From Bacteroides luhongzhouii (lineage in GTDB: Bacteria > Bacteroidota > Bacteroidia > Bacteroidales > Bacteroidaceae): DNA of 64,000 nucleotides. The first letter of the stretch is position 1. Each line of letters begins with the position of its first letter. The stretch covers positions 3,906,001 to 3,970,000 of the forward strand of contig NZ_CP059973.1 in the NCBI RefSeq assembly GCF_009193295.2, written 5' to 3'. A model generated the notes under the pieces. That model ran no database searches. It was not told the DNA's origin and saw nothing but the letters and a program-made list of their open reading frames with translations. Both the position numbers and the translations under genes were made by a program. Positions 42,499 to 51,715 of the stretch are shown piece after piece.

Positions 42499-42534
42499 AC
42501 AGGGGGATTCTTAATGAGTTAAGAATCCCCCTGT
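42499..42534 (+). terminator. Terminator after fecR
   Basis: A 16-bp perfect stem (42499-42514 with 42519-42534), four-base loop TGAG, then CCTTTA. GC-rich (AGGGGG/CCCCCT) at the base. Confidence 0.85.
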
Positions 42535-43117
42535 CCTTTATGGCTTTCTTAGAACATTAGAAAAACAAGTGTTTGATCGAAAATTTTATTTTGGTGCAGT
42601 TTTGAACAAACTTCACCGTGATGAGCCCATTTAAATAGAATTAGTTAAAAACCGCATTCAGCCTTCAGTCTACCTAAAAAGTTCCTTTTCATTGGTGCTT
42701 TTGGTTGAACGCGAACCTGAAAACAAAAAGGAGATGTAAATAGTCTCTTTTTTAGAGTCTCTATTTACCTTCAATAGAGCCGCTGTTTGAGTGAAACATA
42801 GCCTTCGTTTCATGCGAATAGAGACTCTGATTTACTAACCCGGCATGTCAACGACTTTAACCCGACATATCAATGTCGCTCCTAAGAGGCTGAAACCGGA
42901 TGATAACGTAAAGATTCAGTAGGAGAAATTTAATTCAAAACCATACAGTCATAAGAAAGATGTACAAAGATGAACTAACAGATAGAGATCTGGAGTATTC
43001 TTTGGGGAGATAGATTGATGGTCTGGAAGTATGTTTGTGAAATATGTTTCTAAAATAGAGGGTAATCCAATGGATTACCCTCTATTTTATCATTTCTATG
43101 TTACCTATTCATTATGT
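42535..43117. other. 580-bp non-coding spacer with short repeats
   Basis: No gene is supported. AGAGTCTCTATT (42755-42766) recurs inverted as AATAGAGACTCT (42818-42829). AACCCGGCATGTCAACGACT is followed by a similar AACCCGACATATCAATGTCG. The T-rich TAATCCAATGGATTA-type hairpin near 43060-43085 may end transcription from the convergent lipoprotein gene. The rest looks like decayed sequence. Confidence 0.4.
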
Positions 43118-44068
43118 TTATTCACTTTTGGGTTCGTAAACATTAAATTCTGTAACATCCGTACGACCGTTTGTAGAGATAGTGATAATCTGATATTTTA
43201 GATATCGCGTAGTAATAGGAGAGATGAACGTGATATTTTGTGTACCACCAGATATTGCTAATGAACTCAATGATTTCCATGTGATACCATTTTCAGATTG
43301 CAATATTTCCACTTCTCTAGGGGCATATGCACTTGCCCAATGGTTCGTTTTGATACCTGTTAAAACTTTAGATTCACCTAAATCAACAGTAAACCAAAAT
43401 CCTTTATTATTAAGAGCAACGTCAGTTCCAGTTTTGCCATCAATTAAGTTATTAGATGCGCCCTCTACTCCTTCTTCCATATTAATAATCCATCCCGTAC
43501 GATTACTAATAAGTTGACTATTACTAGGAGTGCCACTTTTAAGATTACAGTAGGCAGCTTTATTAATAATGACAGGCAATGTACTTAAACTACTACTAAT
43601 AACAGTGTTTTTTTCATTGGTTGTAACATCACTGATTGATACACTGAAAGAAAAACTTGTTTTTTCCATGATACTGGCGAATATTGCCGGATCAACTGTT
43701 GCAGTGATCTCTTCAGAAGTCATCTGACCTTTTTTGAGAGTAACCTGTGAGGAACTTAAGATGATCTGACTTGCATCAAGTCCTTCTGTTTCGCTTTTGG
43801 TACTTAGTGCGATAGTCATATCTGTGGAGACAGCTTTCTGTGTTTTTACAGTAAAGACCATTTTAATCTCATCTCCTCCGATTCCATTCGCATCATGAGT
43901 CAGATTAAACTTTTTTACGTTACCTGATAAGTAGTCATTTCTCTGTAAAGACACATACGTAGCATCCCACTCGTTAAAAACTTCATCATCATCATTACAG
44001 GACGAAATGAAAGGAATAAACAAGCCGAGTAGAGCTGCTATTGATAGTGATTGAAATATATTTCTCAT
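43118..44068 (-). CDS. Surface lipoprotein with F5/8 type C (discoidin) domain
   Basis: 316 residues. Lipobox ISSC (Cys24), then an acidic NDDDEVFNEW stretch of the kind that directs surface exposure in Bacteroidota. Residues 30-170 form a DUF1735-like beta domain; residues 180-314 form an F5/8 C carbohydrate-binding domain (GASNNLIDGKTGTDVALNNK, WFTVDLGESKVLTGIKTNHW, REVEILQSENGITWKSL, RYLKYQIITIS). Last gene of the left PUL; likely a surface glycan-binding protein. Confidence 0.82.
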   Translation of the reverse strand: MRNIFQSLSIAALLGLFIPFISSCNDDDEVFNEWDATYVSLQRNDYLSGNVKKFNLTHDANGIGGDEIKMVFTVKTQKAVSTDMTIALSTKSETEGLDASQIILSSSQVTLKKGQMTSEEITATVDPAIFASIMEKTSFSFSVSISDVTTNEKNTVISSSLSTLPVIINKAAYCNLKSGTPSNSQLISNRTGWIINMEEGVEGASNNLIDGKTGTDVALNNKGFWFTVDLGESKVLTGIKTNHWASAYAPREVEILQSENGITWKSLSSLAISGGTQNITFISPITTRYLKYQIITISTNGRTDVTEFNVYEPKSE

Positions 44069-44091
44069 ATGTACATACGATTAAATTATTA

Positions 44092-45291
44092 CTATTTCCA
44101 TTCGGTAGCTTTATCTGTAGATAAAATACCGTCAATCCAGGTAGGAGTAGCAGAAGTAGTCAAAGTATGCCCTTTGCCGGTTGCATCTTCGAATACATTA
44201 CCTTGTCCTTCGTTGAATCGCCAATAAGCTTCCAATCCCACAGATTTTGGGCTAACCTGAGTCATGTTATTCTGAATTTGAGAAGCGGAACGAACTACTG
44301 ACCAAATACGTGCTTCACTCATTAGAATTTTACAATTTCCCCATCTACTATAAGGATCATCACCTAAACAGAACCAATTTACATCTGAGAAGGTTGTGGC
44401 TCCTGTTGGGATACTCAATACGCCCGAATCAACTCCGTTTATGTAAAGCCGATAATTAGAACCATCACAAACTAATGCCAGATGTTGCCATTCATTTGGT
44501 TTGAAAGAATTACTTGGATTCAAATAAAGTCGGTTACGCCCTACAATCTGTACTAATGAATGTGCTTTATAATTTTCATTATCACTTTGAGGGTCTTCAA
44601 AACGTAAAAGAATAAAGTTTGTATCATCTCCTCCGTTTTTAAATACTGCACGGTCACGGTCTGCTGTATTAGCTACCTGGAAACGAACCTCTATCGTATA
44701 TTGTGAATATGTTTCGGGGGATTCCGTATATTTATTAGCTTTTAAACTGGGAGCACCAACGAACATTGGAGCTGAAAATTCAATAATACTCTCTGCTAAA
44801 ATAACAAAGGTTCCGGTATTCTCCATTGGTGAAATATTCCCATCCTGTAATACTAGTTTAACAGGTAATGCGTATGATTCTCCTGATTTCATCATCTCTT
44901 GGCTGAAAGCTTTTAGGACAATAGAGAGAGCATCGGTAGCATATTGCCCGGCTTTCACTGTAATAGTTTCCGGTAATGTATAATAGCCTTCCGGCAACAT
45001 TATATATCCAGTTCCATTAATATGGTTATAAGCATCCAATACTGATTGGTCTGTGACCAATTTGTAATGATTGTCTGTAGAAGAAAGATTACTAAGGTGA
45101 ACATTTAAGCTAGTAAAACTCTCTCCAGTAGCCTGTACGGTCACTTTTTGACTTGTGCCTGAGAGTGCTTCTTCAATATAAGCGTGTGTATCTAAGGTAT
45201 CGTATTTCGCATCTCCACAACTTACGATACTTCCTAATCCTGCTATAACAGCGGAGAAGCATAAAGTTTTTATATAATTCATACGTTTCAT
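44092..45291 (-). CDS. DUF1735 / LamG surface glycan-binding lipoprotein
   Basis: 399 residues. Lipobox IVSC (Cys25). An N-terminal DUF1735 domain (SLNVHLSNLSSTDNHYKLVT; YNHINGTGYIMLPEGYY) is followed by a LamG/concanavalin-like domain from about 185 (YTIEVRFQVANTADRDRAVF; EWQHLALVCDGSNYRLYING; SEARIWSVVRSASQIQNNM; EAYWRFNEGQGNVFEDATGK). Paralogue of the 59161 product in the other PUL. The order susC-susD-GH18-LamG resembles N-glycan PULs around EndoBT-type enzymes. Confidence 0.85.
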   Translation of the reverse strand: MKRMNYIKTLCFSAVIAGLGSIVSCGDAKYDTLDTHAYIEEALSGTSQKVTVQATGESFTSLNVHLSNLSSTDNHYKLVTDQSVLDAYNHINGTGYIMLPEGYYTLPETITVKAGQYATDALSIVLKAFSQEMMKSGESYALPVKLVLQDGNISPMENTGTFVILAESIIEFSAPMFVGAPSLKANKYTESPETYSQYTIEVRFQVANTADRDRAVFKNGGDDTNFILLRFEDPQSDNENYKAHSLVQIVGRNRLYLNPSNSFKPNEWQHLALVCDGSNYRLYINGVDSGVLSIPTGATTFSDVNWFCLGDDPYSRWGNCKILMSEARIWSVVRSASQIQNNMTQVSPKSVGLEAYWRFNEGQGNVFEDATGKGHTLTTSATPTWIDGILSTDKATEWK

Positions 45292-45299
45292 AGTTTACA

Positions 45300-46439
45300 T
45301 TAATTTTTAAGTAATGAATGTGATGAGGGATTCATTATTTGAATAGCACGGCGTATATTTTTATATTCTGGTGAGGTTCCATACTCTGCTTCCATATGAT
45401 AGGTTCCTGCACCACCTTTACGAAAACCATTACTTGGTTGCCAACGTGCCATACCTTCGAGAGATTTCATTTTATTACCATAACGATCGGTGTAATCATA
45501 TCCACCATTCATAGCAGCATCAGTAGCTTCGAAATTTTCAGTCATGATGGTCATCTTTGTGATTTGCTCTTCTGACATGACACTTCCATAAGTCTGCACA
45601 AGCCCTGCACCCGCTACGCCACCTGTGATAAGACGTTTGTCGAGTTTAGAATCACTACCGGGACTACTGTCATTGTAAGCTTGAATGATAAAATAGTCGA
45701 AATACAGTCCAACTTCGGGCCTGCCTTTTATGCTTTGTGGTTCACCATCAATAACTAATAATTTGCCTGTTCCTGATTTTGGACCGAAATATTTGCCTAG
45801 TTCATCAACGAATGCAAACATTCTATCGTCTTCGTCTACAATATTGCCGGGGTTGCCGAAATTAGGCTCATAATCGATATCAAAGCCGTCGTAACCATAT
45901 TTGTTTACTGTATCGGCAATGGCACTTGCATATTTGCGAATGGATGCTTCTATTGCTTCCTTATTTGATTCATCGGAAGGCCATCCCCAAAAATCATTCA
46001 CAGCTTCTTTTTCGGATGAAAATCCCATATTTTCCCAATTATCACGAATATTCTGTGGAGTAATTTGATCGCCTACACTTCTGATAATAAAACACATAGT
46101 AAAACGAGTACCTTTAACTTTTTGGCAAAATTGCAGATCTTTTTTTTGAGCTTCTGTAATGTTTGACCAATTTCCCCAAATAGAAACAATATCTACACTA
46201 TCCGGAATGCCAGCTAAGGAACTTTTCATATAGCTACCTTCACCACTCCAACCACCAAACCAACCAAAGGCTACCTGATGATCTGTTTGCTTATAAGCAC
46301 GCAAAGCTGCATAATATTCATCCGATACAATCGATTCGGGAAAAGTTTTTGCTTCCGACTCCGTCCAATCACTACAACCGATCAATGAAGTTGTAGCTAA
46401 TGATATGAGTACAATGTATAATAAATAAATTTTCTTCAT
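45300..46439 (-). CDS. GH18 lipoprotein, endo-beta-N-acetylglucosaminidase-like
   Basis: 379 residues. Lipobox LIGC (Cys22). The GH18 catalytic motif DGFDIDYE spans 184-191, with acid Glu191 and both preceding aspartates present, so activity is expected. VVSIWGNW-like and FIIQAYND strands fit the TIM barrel. Lipidated GH18s next to SusD in Bacteroides commonly cleave the chitobiose core of N-glycans at the cell surface. Host N-glycan specificity is inferred from family and context. Confidence 0.88.
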   Translation of the reverse strand: MKKIYLLYIVLISLATTSLIGCSDWTESEAKTFPESIVSDEYYAALRAYKQTDHQVAFGWFGGWSGEGSYMKSSLAGIPDSVDIVSIWGNWSNITEAQKKDLQFCQKVKGTRFTMCFIIRSVGDQITPQNIRDNWENMGFSSEKEAVNDFWGWPSDESNKEAIEASIRKYASAIADTVNKYGYDGFDIDYEPNFGNPGNIVDEDDRMFAFVDELGKYFGPKSGTGKLLVIDGEPQSIKGRPEVGLYFDYFIIQAYNDSSPGSDSKLDKRLITGGVAGAGLVQTYGSVMSEEQITKMTIMTENFEATDAAMNGGYDYTDRYGNKMKSLEGMARWQPSNGFRKGGAGTYHMEAEYGTSPEYKNIRRAIQIMNPSSHSLLKN

Positions 46440-46466
46440 AAAAGTTCTTTTTATGCATTATATAAA

Positions 46467-48017
46467 TTAGTTCTTCTTAGCCCACTTTAATTCAGTAGCT
46501 TCATTATCAGCACCGCCAAGTTCTAGCACTCCCAGGGTATAATTAGCTTTATTATTTTGTGCTTCTGTATAAGGGAAGCTTAAACGACGCATACCACGTT
46601 GGCTGCTTACATCACAATCAGATAGATTATCGATGCAAGGATAAAGTTCCGGATAACCTGTACGACGGTATTCAGCCCATGCTTCCAATCCCAGTGGATA
46701 ATTGGCAATCCATTTTTGAGTGATAATACGTTGGAAATTTTTTCCATTTACGTTATCAGCCTCGCTGTCATCCCACATTACACTCACAGTATTGGTAATT
46801 GTTGCAGTAGCATTTTGTACAGCGTCACTTTCATGTGATACGACGGGCGCTTCATCTATCTTCAGGTATTCAGTAGCCGAAGCTTGATATTGTTCCATAG
46901 ATAGATTAATGCCATCTTCATAGTAGGCTTTTGCTGTTTTTGACCCCATATTCCAACCGCGTAATTTTCCTTCTGCACGTAAAAAAGCTGTTTCTGCAGC
47001 GCAGAAAACCATTAATTTGGACGTTGCTGTATATGCGGGAGTAGAAAACCCAGCTGCATCTGCCTTTTTAAAATCAGCATCTCCGGTACGCATACCTACA
47101 TATTGATCTGTCTTTCCGGCAAGGGTAGACTTGTTAAAGAACTTCGACATACGTGGATCATCATATGCATTCATATAATCTACAATATTTGCATTCACAC
47201 GTAAATCACCCCAACTTACAGCTGCCAGTTGATATGGATTACTCTGTGTTCCACAAGAAAGCATGGCATTATCCGAATTACTTTCAATCAATCCTGCTTT
47301 ATGTGTTACTGCAGCTTCAGCCGCTTCTTGAGCAATGCCAGGCCATGCTCCACTAATTCGCATTGCAACACGTAAACGCATTGAGTTTGCCAGTTTTGCC
47401 CAACCGGAATAATTTCCATCGAAAACGGGGTCATTGGCTCCCAATGGTGCGTTACCGTTTGTTTCTACATAATAATTGTATAAAACATCAGCTGCATTGG
47501 CCAAATCACTTAATATATTAGTATAAACTTGTTCTTGAGTATCATAAGATACATAGAAATTCCCTTTCTTTACTTGGCTGTAAGGCATCGGTCCATAGCA
47601 ATCTGCAACACGAAGCATTGTTATGGCGCGTATCATACAGGCAAAGGCATAATAATGTCCGGTAGAATTAGTTGCTTCTTGTATCTGGAAAAAGTTTCCG
47701 TATATTTTTTCAAACGGAGTGTTCCAGGGCGTAGCGTTCCATGCATCACTCTGATTGAATGTGCTGAAGTTTGTACCACTCCATGTGTTAGAACAGCATA
47801 AATAGCCACCTAATTGTCCCACCATCTGGTCTTGCATTTGAGAGTCATTTTGCTGAATATTCACAATTGTTTCAATCATAGACTTCATCAGAGTAGCAGG
47901 GTCAGCATCATGAATTTGGTATTGATTCGTATTATACTCCTCAAATTTATCGGTACAACTTCCTGCCAGTAACAACAGAGCGGCACCGACTGTGATATTT
48001 CTTAAATATTTTCTCAT
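46467..48017 (-). CDS. susD-like: SusD/RagB-family glycan-binding lipoprotein (left PUL)
   Basis: 516 residues. Lipobox LAGSC (Cys21). TPR-like helices and RagB/SusD signatures: HYYAFACMIRAITMLRVADC, YGPMPYSQVKKGNFYVSYDT, ANSMRLRVAMRISGAWP, and the C-terminal ITQKWIANYPLGLEAWAEYR, RTGYPELYP. The ending ELKWAKKN parallels the other SusD. It caps the SusC encoded 17 bases upstream and binds substrate. Confidence 0.95.
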   Translation of the reverse strand: MRKYLRNITVGAALLLLAGSCTDKFEEYNTNQYQIHDADPATLMKSMIETIVNIQQNDSQMQDQMVGQLGGYLCCSNTWSGTNFSTFNQSDAWNATPWNTPFEKIYGNFFQIQEATNSTGHYYAFACMIRAITMLRVADCYGPMPYSQVKKGNFYVSYDTQEQVYTNILSDLANAADVLYNYYVETNGNAPLGANDPVFDGNYSGWAKLANSMRLRVAMRISGAWPGIAQEAAEAAVTHKAGLIESNSDNAMLSCGTQSNPYQLAAVSWGDLRVNANIVDYMNAYDDPRMSKFFNKSTLAGKTDQYVGMRTGDADFKKADAAGFSTPAYTATSKLMVFCAAETAFLRAEGKLRGWNMGSKTAKAYYEDGINLSMEQYQASATEYLKIDEAPVVSHESDAVQNATATITNTVSVMWDDSEADNVNGKNFQRIITQKWIANYPLGLEAWAEYRRTGYPELYPCIDNLSDCDVSSQRGMRRLSFPYTEAQNNKANYTLGVLELGGADNEATELKWAKKN

Positions 48018-48034
48018 AACATTAGCTTTTTCTT

Positions 48035-51000
48035 TTAGAATTGAACTTTCACATTAAAACCGAAGTTACGCAAGCTAGGTTGCATAAAGTAGTCTACATT
48101 CATATAATAGTTACTGGAGGTAGAGGCAGATAATTCCGGGTCAAACGGAGCTTTACAGTAAATCATCCATAAGTTACGTCCTACAATACCTAAAGTAATA
48201 TTCGCCACATTTTTAAACCATCTTTTAGGAAGTGTATAGTTTAAGCTCAATTCCTGCAAACGTACATTGGTTGCGCTATATAGATAATAACGACCGTAAC
48301 CACCTTCGCCCGTACCGATAGCCTGATAATACTTTTGGGCATTAACCTTACCATTATTAATAGGTATACCACCATTGTCACGAGCTGTTGCAGATGTTTC
48401 GGATACTCCATAATAATCTAAAATACCTTGAGTGGCCGAATAAGCTAATCCACCTACACGGGCTGACAATACAATTCCCAAGTCGATTCCTTTGTAAGTG
48501 AAGTGGTTGGTCCATCCGAGGTTGAAATCAGCATCCAGGTTGCCGACTTTTACCGGAGTGTTTGATGAGGTAATACCTAAATTACCATTCTGATCAACTT
48601 TAATGTTACCGTTATTATCTTTTGTCAGCTGATTGTATACATAGATATCAGTCATGGAACCACCTTCTGTCAGGATGACACGAGGAGCTACATTCTCTTT
48701 TCCTAACCAACCTACATTCATTTCATCCATTTGGATAGCTTCTCCGGTCACGGGATTCACGCTGCCACTTGCCAGTCGTTTTACCTTATTACGGTTTAAA
48801 GTGAAGGTAGCATTAGAAGACCATCCGAATCCTGCCCATTTATCGCTGAACCCTAAAGCTAATTCAAGACCTTGGTTTTGCACGTCACCGGCTTGCACAA
48901 TCGCTTGTTTGTAACCAGAAGAAGAGGGAATGTCCACTTTAAATGTCTGGTTCAGTGTGTTGGATCGATAATATGTGGCGTCCAAACTGAAACGATTTTT
49001 CCAAAACTTCAAATTCAAACCGATTTCCCAAGATTTTGTTTTTTCAGGTTTCATGTTGTCCATCGGATAAACAGTCGGATTAGCCCAGTTATGTGTCTGG
49101 CTATTGTATTCGTAACCCGGATTGGTCAGGAAACGATCGAAAGAGGAGGCGACCACTGTGTATGAACCACGTATTTTGGCAAAAGTAATCACCTCTGGCA
49201 ATTTAACCATTTCTGATAATAAAGCCGATAAACCGACTGACGGATAAAAGAAAGATTGCTGTTTAGAAAATGCAAGCTTTGAATCCCAGTCATTACGTCC
49301 GGTTACAGTTAAATACAGTTGATTTTTCCAACTTAATTCTGCACTGGCAAAAATACTTTGAATTTCATCTTCATATCCGGTAGGGTCCGGTTTATAGTTG
49401 GCAGAGAAATTAATATTGTTGATTTGGAAGAAGTTGGGGATAACTAAGTCACCTGCGATGTACAACTGATCCATTGAAGTATGATATATGGAAGCACCAA
49501 TATTGGCTGTTAAATGAAAATCACCGAATGTTTTATCTATATTAGCCAAGAAGTCGGCGTATAGAGAACGTTCTTGACGCATGGCATCTTCAAAACCACC
49601 GCTAACACCACAGAATGTAGTTAATGTAGAAGCTGATTTCTCATTTTTATTCCGATAGTCGGAGTTGTCCAGATTTACACGACCGACAACATTGAGCCAA
49701 TCTGTAGCTTCCCATTTCAAAGAAGCATTCATCATATAACGTTTCTTGTTGGATGTGCGATTAATGCGGTTTTGTATCCAATACGGATTTTGTAATGATA
49801 AACTTGCATCACCATAAGGCCAATATTGTTCCATATAACCGTAGTTGGTGTTATAACGTTCATACAAACGAATTTCGTCAAAGTTGTCTCCACGAGGGAA
49901 TAAATACAATGATGGGAGAGGGTTATAATATTGTCCTTGAGAAACCATGTTCTTGTTGTTCTGAACAATATACTGTGCACCGATATCCAAAGTGAGTTTA
50001 TCATTCAGGAAATGGGTGGTATTGCGTGCTGTAAAATTGTAACGGTTGTAGGAGTTATTCGGAAGAATTCCACCGGAATTAGTAGTAGAAGCAGAGAGGT
50101 AAGTCTGGTTCTTGGTATTTCCTGTAGATAATGCAACCGAATTGATAACATTGGATCCTGTTTCGAAGAAATCAGACGGATTATATCGACGGTTTGTCAA
50201 TTCTCCCCAGCTGAATAATCCAGAACTTGTACCATAACGATTTTGCATATCCGGCATAATATATGCTTTAGAAAAAGTAGTACTGTTGGATACCGTTATG
50301 GTAGTTTTCTCCATCTGACCTTTTTTAGTGGTAATCAAAACGACACCATTTGCAGCTGCAGAACCATACAATGCAGCTGCAGAAGGACCAGTCATCATAC
50401 TGATACTAGCGATATCATCCGGATTTAAGTCAGCAACGGCATCTGATCCTCCCATATCGCCAAATAATCCTTCACCACCACTTTTTCCAGTATTAAAAAT
50501 AGGTACACCATCAATTACATACAATGCATTATTATCTTTCGTCAGGGATTTCATACCACGCATAACAACACGTGTTGCACCACCGGCACCAGTTGCGCCA
50601 CTATTAATTTGAACACCTGCTACCTTTCCTGACAGTGAATTCATAAAGTTGGCATCCTTTACAGCTGTCAACTCATCACCTTTTACTTCTTGCACATTAT
50701 AGCTTAATGCTTTAGTTGCTCGCTTGATACCTAATGCAGTAACAACTACTTCGTCCAATACTTGCGTATCTTCTCCTAAGGTAACTTTCAAGGATTGTGC
50801 GTTGGCAAGTGTGATTGCTTGGGAGGCATAACCGATATAAGATACTTCAAGTACATCACCTTTAGCTGCTTGTATTTTGAAATTTCCATCCATATCAGTG
50901 ATAGTACCATTTGAAGTACCTTTTACCAAAATACTAACTCCAATCAACGGTTCTCCTTTTGAGTCAGTAACAGTACCACTTACAGTAATTGGTGTTTTTT

Positions 51001-51337
51001 TCTGCTGGTCTTCTTTATTATTCTTTGCAGAAAGTACAATATGATTATCCACTATTGAAAAACTGACATTAACTCCTCTGAATAACTGATTCATTACATT
51101 ATTCAAAGACTCTTTTGTTACCTTGATAGATACGACACGATTTATGTCAACATCATTTGTATTATAGACTACTGACATTGAAGTTTGTTTCTCAATTTCT
51201 TTCAAAGCAGTGTTTAAGGGTACTTTCGATAGATTAAGAGTGATCGTTCGTTCTTGCCCATAAGCTGAAGCAAAACACGAAACTAACAAAAGGAAGAATA
51301 ACAAGTGTGAGAACTTGTGTTTTATAATTTCTTTCAT
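48035..51337 (-). CDS. susC-like: SusC/RagA TonB-dependent transporter with STN domain (left PUL, expressed orientation)
   Basis: 1100 residues. Signal peptide 1-27 (cleavage after AYG); STN domain about 30-105 (TITLNLSKVPLNTALKEIEK), which signals to a FecR; carboxypeptidase-regulatory-like domain about 117-205 (VSGTVTDSKGEPLIGVSILV); TonB box LDEVVVTALG; plug (GVQINSGATGAGGATRVVMR; YVIDGVPIF; GPSAAALYGSAAANGVVLIT) and beta barrel ending FGFNVKVQF. Residues 172-206 are encoded by the 105-bp inverted repeat shared with the second susC, so everything downstream of it can be exchanged by inversion. Confidence 0.95.
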   Translation of the reverse strand: MKEIIKHKFSHLLFFLLLVSCFASAYGQERTITLNLSKVPLNTALKEIEKQTSMSVVYNTNDVDINRVVSIKVTKESLNNVMNQLFRGVNVSFSIVDNHIVLSAKNNKEDQQKKTPITVSGTVTDSKGEPLIGVSILVKGTSNGTITDMDGNFKIQAAKGDVLEVSYIGYASQAITLANAQSLKVTLGEDTQVLDEVVVTALGIKRATKALSYNVQEVKGDELTAVKDANFMNSLSGKVAGVQINSGATGAGGATRVVMRGMKSLTKDNNALYVIDGVPIFNTGKSGGEGLFGDMGGSDAVADLNPDDIASISMMTGPSAAALYGSAAANGVVLITTKKGQMEKTTITVSNSTTFSKAYIMPDMQNRYGTSSGLFSWGELTNRRYNPSDFFETGSNVINSVALSTGNTKNQTYLSASTTNSGGILPNNSYNRYNFTARNTTHFLNDKLTLDIGAQYIVQNNKNMVSQGQYYNPLPSLYLFPRGDNFDEIRLYERYNTNYGYMEQYWPYGDASLSLQNPYWIQNRINRTSNKKRYMMNASLKWEATDWLNVVGRVNLDNSDYRNKNEKSASTLTTFCGVSGGFEDAMRQERSLYADFLANIDKTFGDFHLTANIGASIYHTSMDQLYIAGDLVIPNFFQINNINFSANYKPDPTGYEDEIQSIFASAELSWKNQLYLTVTGRNDWDSKLAFSKQQSFFYPSVGLSALLSEMVKLPEVITFAKIRGSYTVVASSFDRFLTNPGYEYNSQTHNWANPTVYPMDNMKPEKTKSWEIGLNLKFWKNRFSLDATYYRSNTLNQTFKVDIPSSSGYKQAIVQAGDVQNQGLELALGFSDKWAGFGWSSNATFTLNRNKVKRLASGSVNPVTGEAIQMDEMNVGWLGKENVAPRVILTEGGSMTDIYVYNQLTKDNNGNIKVDQNGNLGITSSNTPVKVGNLDADFNLGWTNHFTYKGIDLGIVLSARVGGLAYSATQGILDYYGVSETSATARDNGGIPINNGKVNAQKYYQAIGTGEGGYGRYYLYSATNVRLQELSLNYTLPKRWFKNVANITLGIVGRNLWMIYCKAPFDPELSASTSSNYYMNVDYFMQPSLRNFGFNVKVQF
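50721..50825 (-). repeat. 105-bp inverted repeat, left copy (inside susC)
   Basis: Read on the minus strand from CTCCCAAGCAATC to GGTATCAAGCG, this is identical base for base to 53591-53695 on the plus strand. It encodes residues 172-206 of the left SusC (SQAITLANAQSLKV to ALGIKR, including the TonB box). Sequence similarity falls sharply outside on both sides. Confidence 0.95.
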
Positions 51338-51715
51338 CTTATTCTTTTTAATTAGAAATAGTTTTTAGAGAGTTCATAATTAGAAACGATAAATGTGATT
51401 ACCGTTTTCACACAAAGGTTTCATGTATCTCTGTTTCTCATAATTAATAAATTTAAAGGTTACACTTAAAATAAATCCCATAAGCGCTTATTCAATAGTA
51501 ATACATTCTATGTTGTAACCTTACTAAACGAAGATAAGATTTTTTTTCAAAAAAAATAGAATAGGAAGATTTCTAATTGAAAAATAAATACTCAAATATT
51601 TGATAAATAGAATCTTATGTACCTTTTAAAATCAAGTTGATTTATTACATTTGCATACATTTTGCATGCAATATATGTATGTTTTACCTATTGTATAGAT
51701 ATAAATATTCATTTT
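51338..51715. promoter_or_regulatory. Divergent control region of susC and recombinase
   Basis: About 380 bp without a gene. It contains the perfect palindrome ATAAGCGCTTAT (51481-51492) roughly centred between an 8-bp inverted repeat (AAGGTTAC 51457-51464, GTAACCTT 51516-51523): a plausible operator. TACATTTG at 51647-51654 is a -7 match for the recombinase gene. No convincing vegetative -7 was found for susC, which may use the ECF sigma. Confidence 0.45.
51662..51671. repeat. Palindrome TTGCATGCAA, copy before the recombinase gene
   Basis: A perfect 10-bp palindrome 45 bases upstream of the recombinase ATG, just after its -7 element, followed by TATATGTATGT. The same decamer with a similar flank (ATTGTATGT) occurs after the gene at 52962-52971. 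Possibly a binding site for the recombinase or a regulator. Confidence 0.5.
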
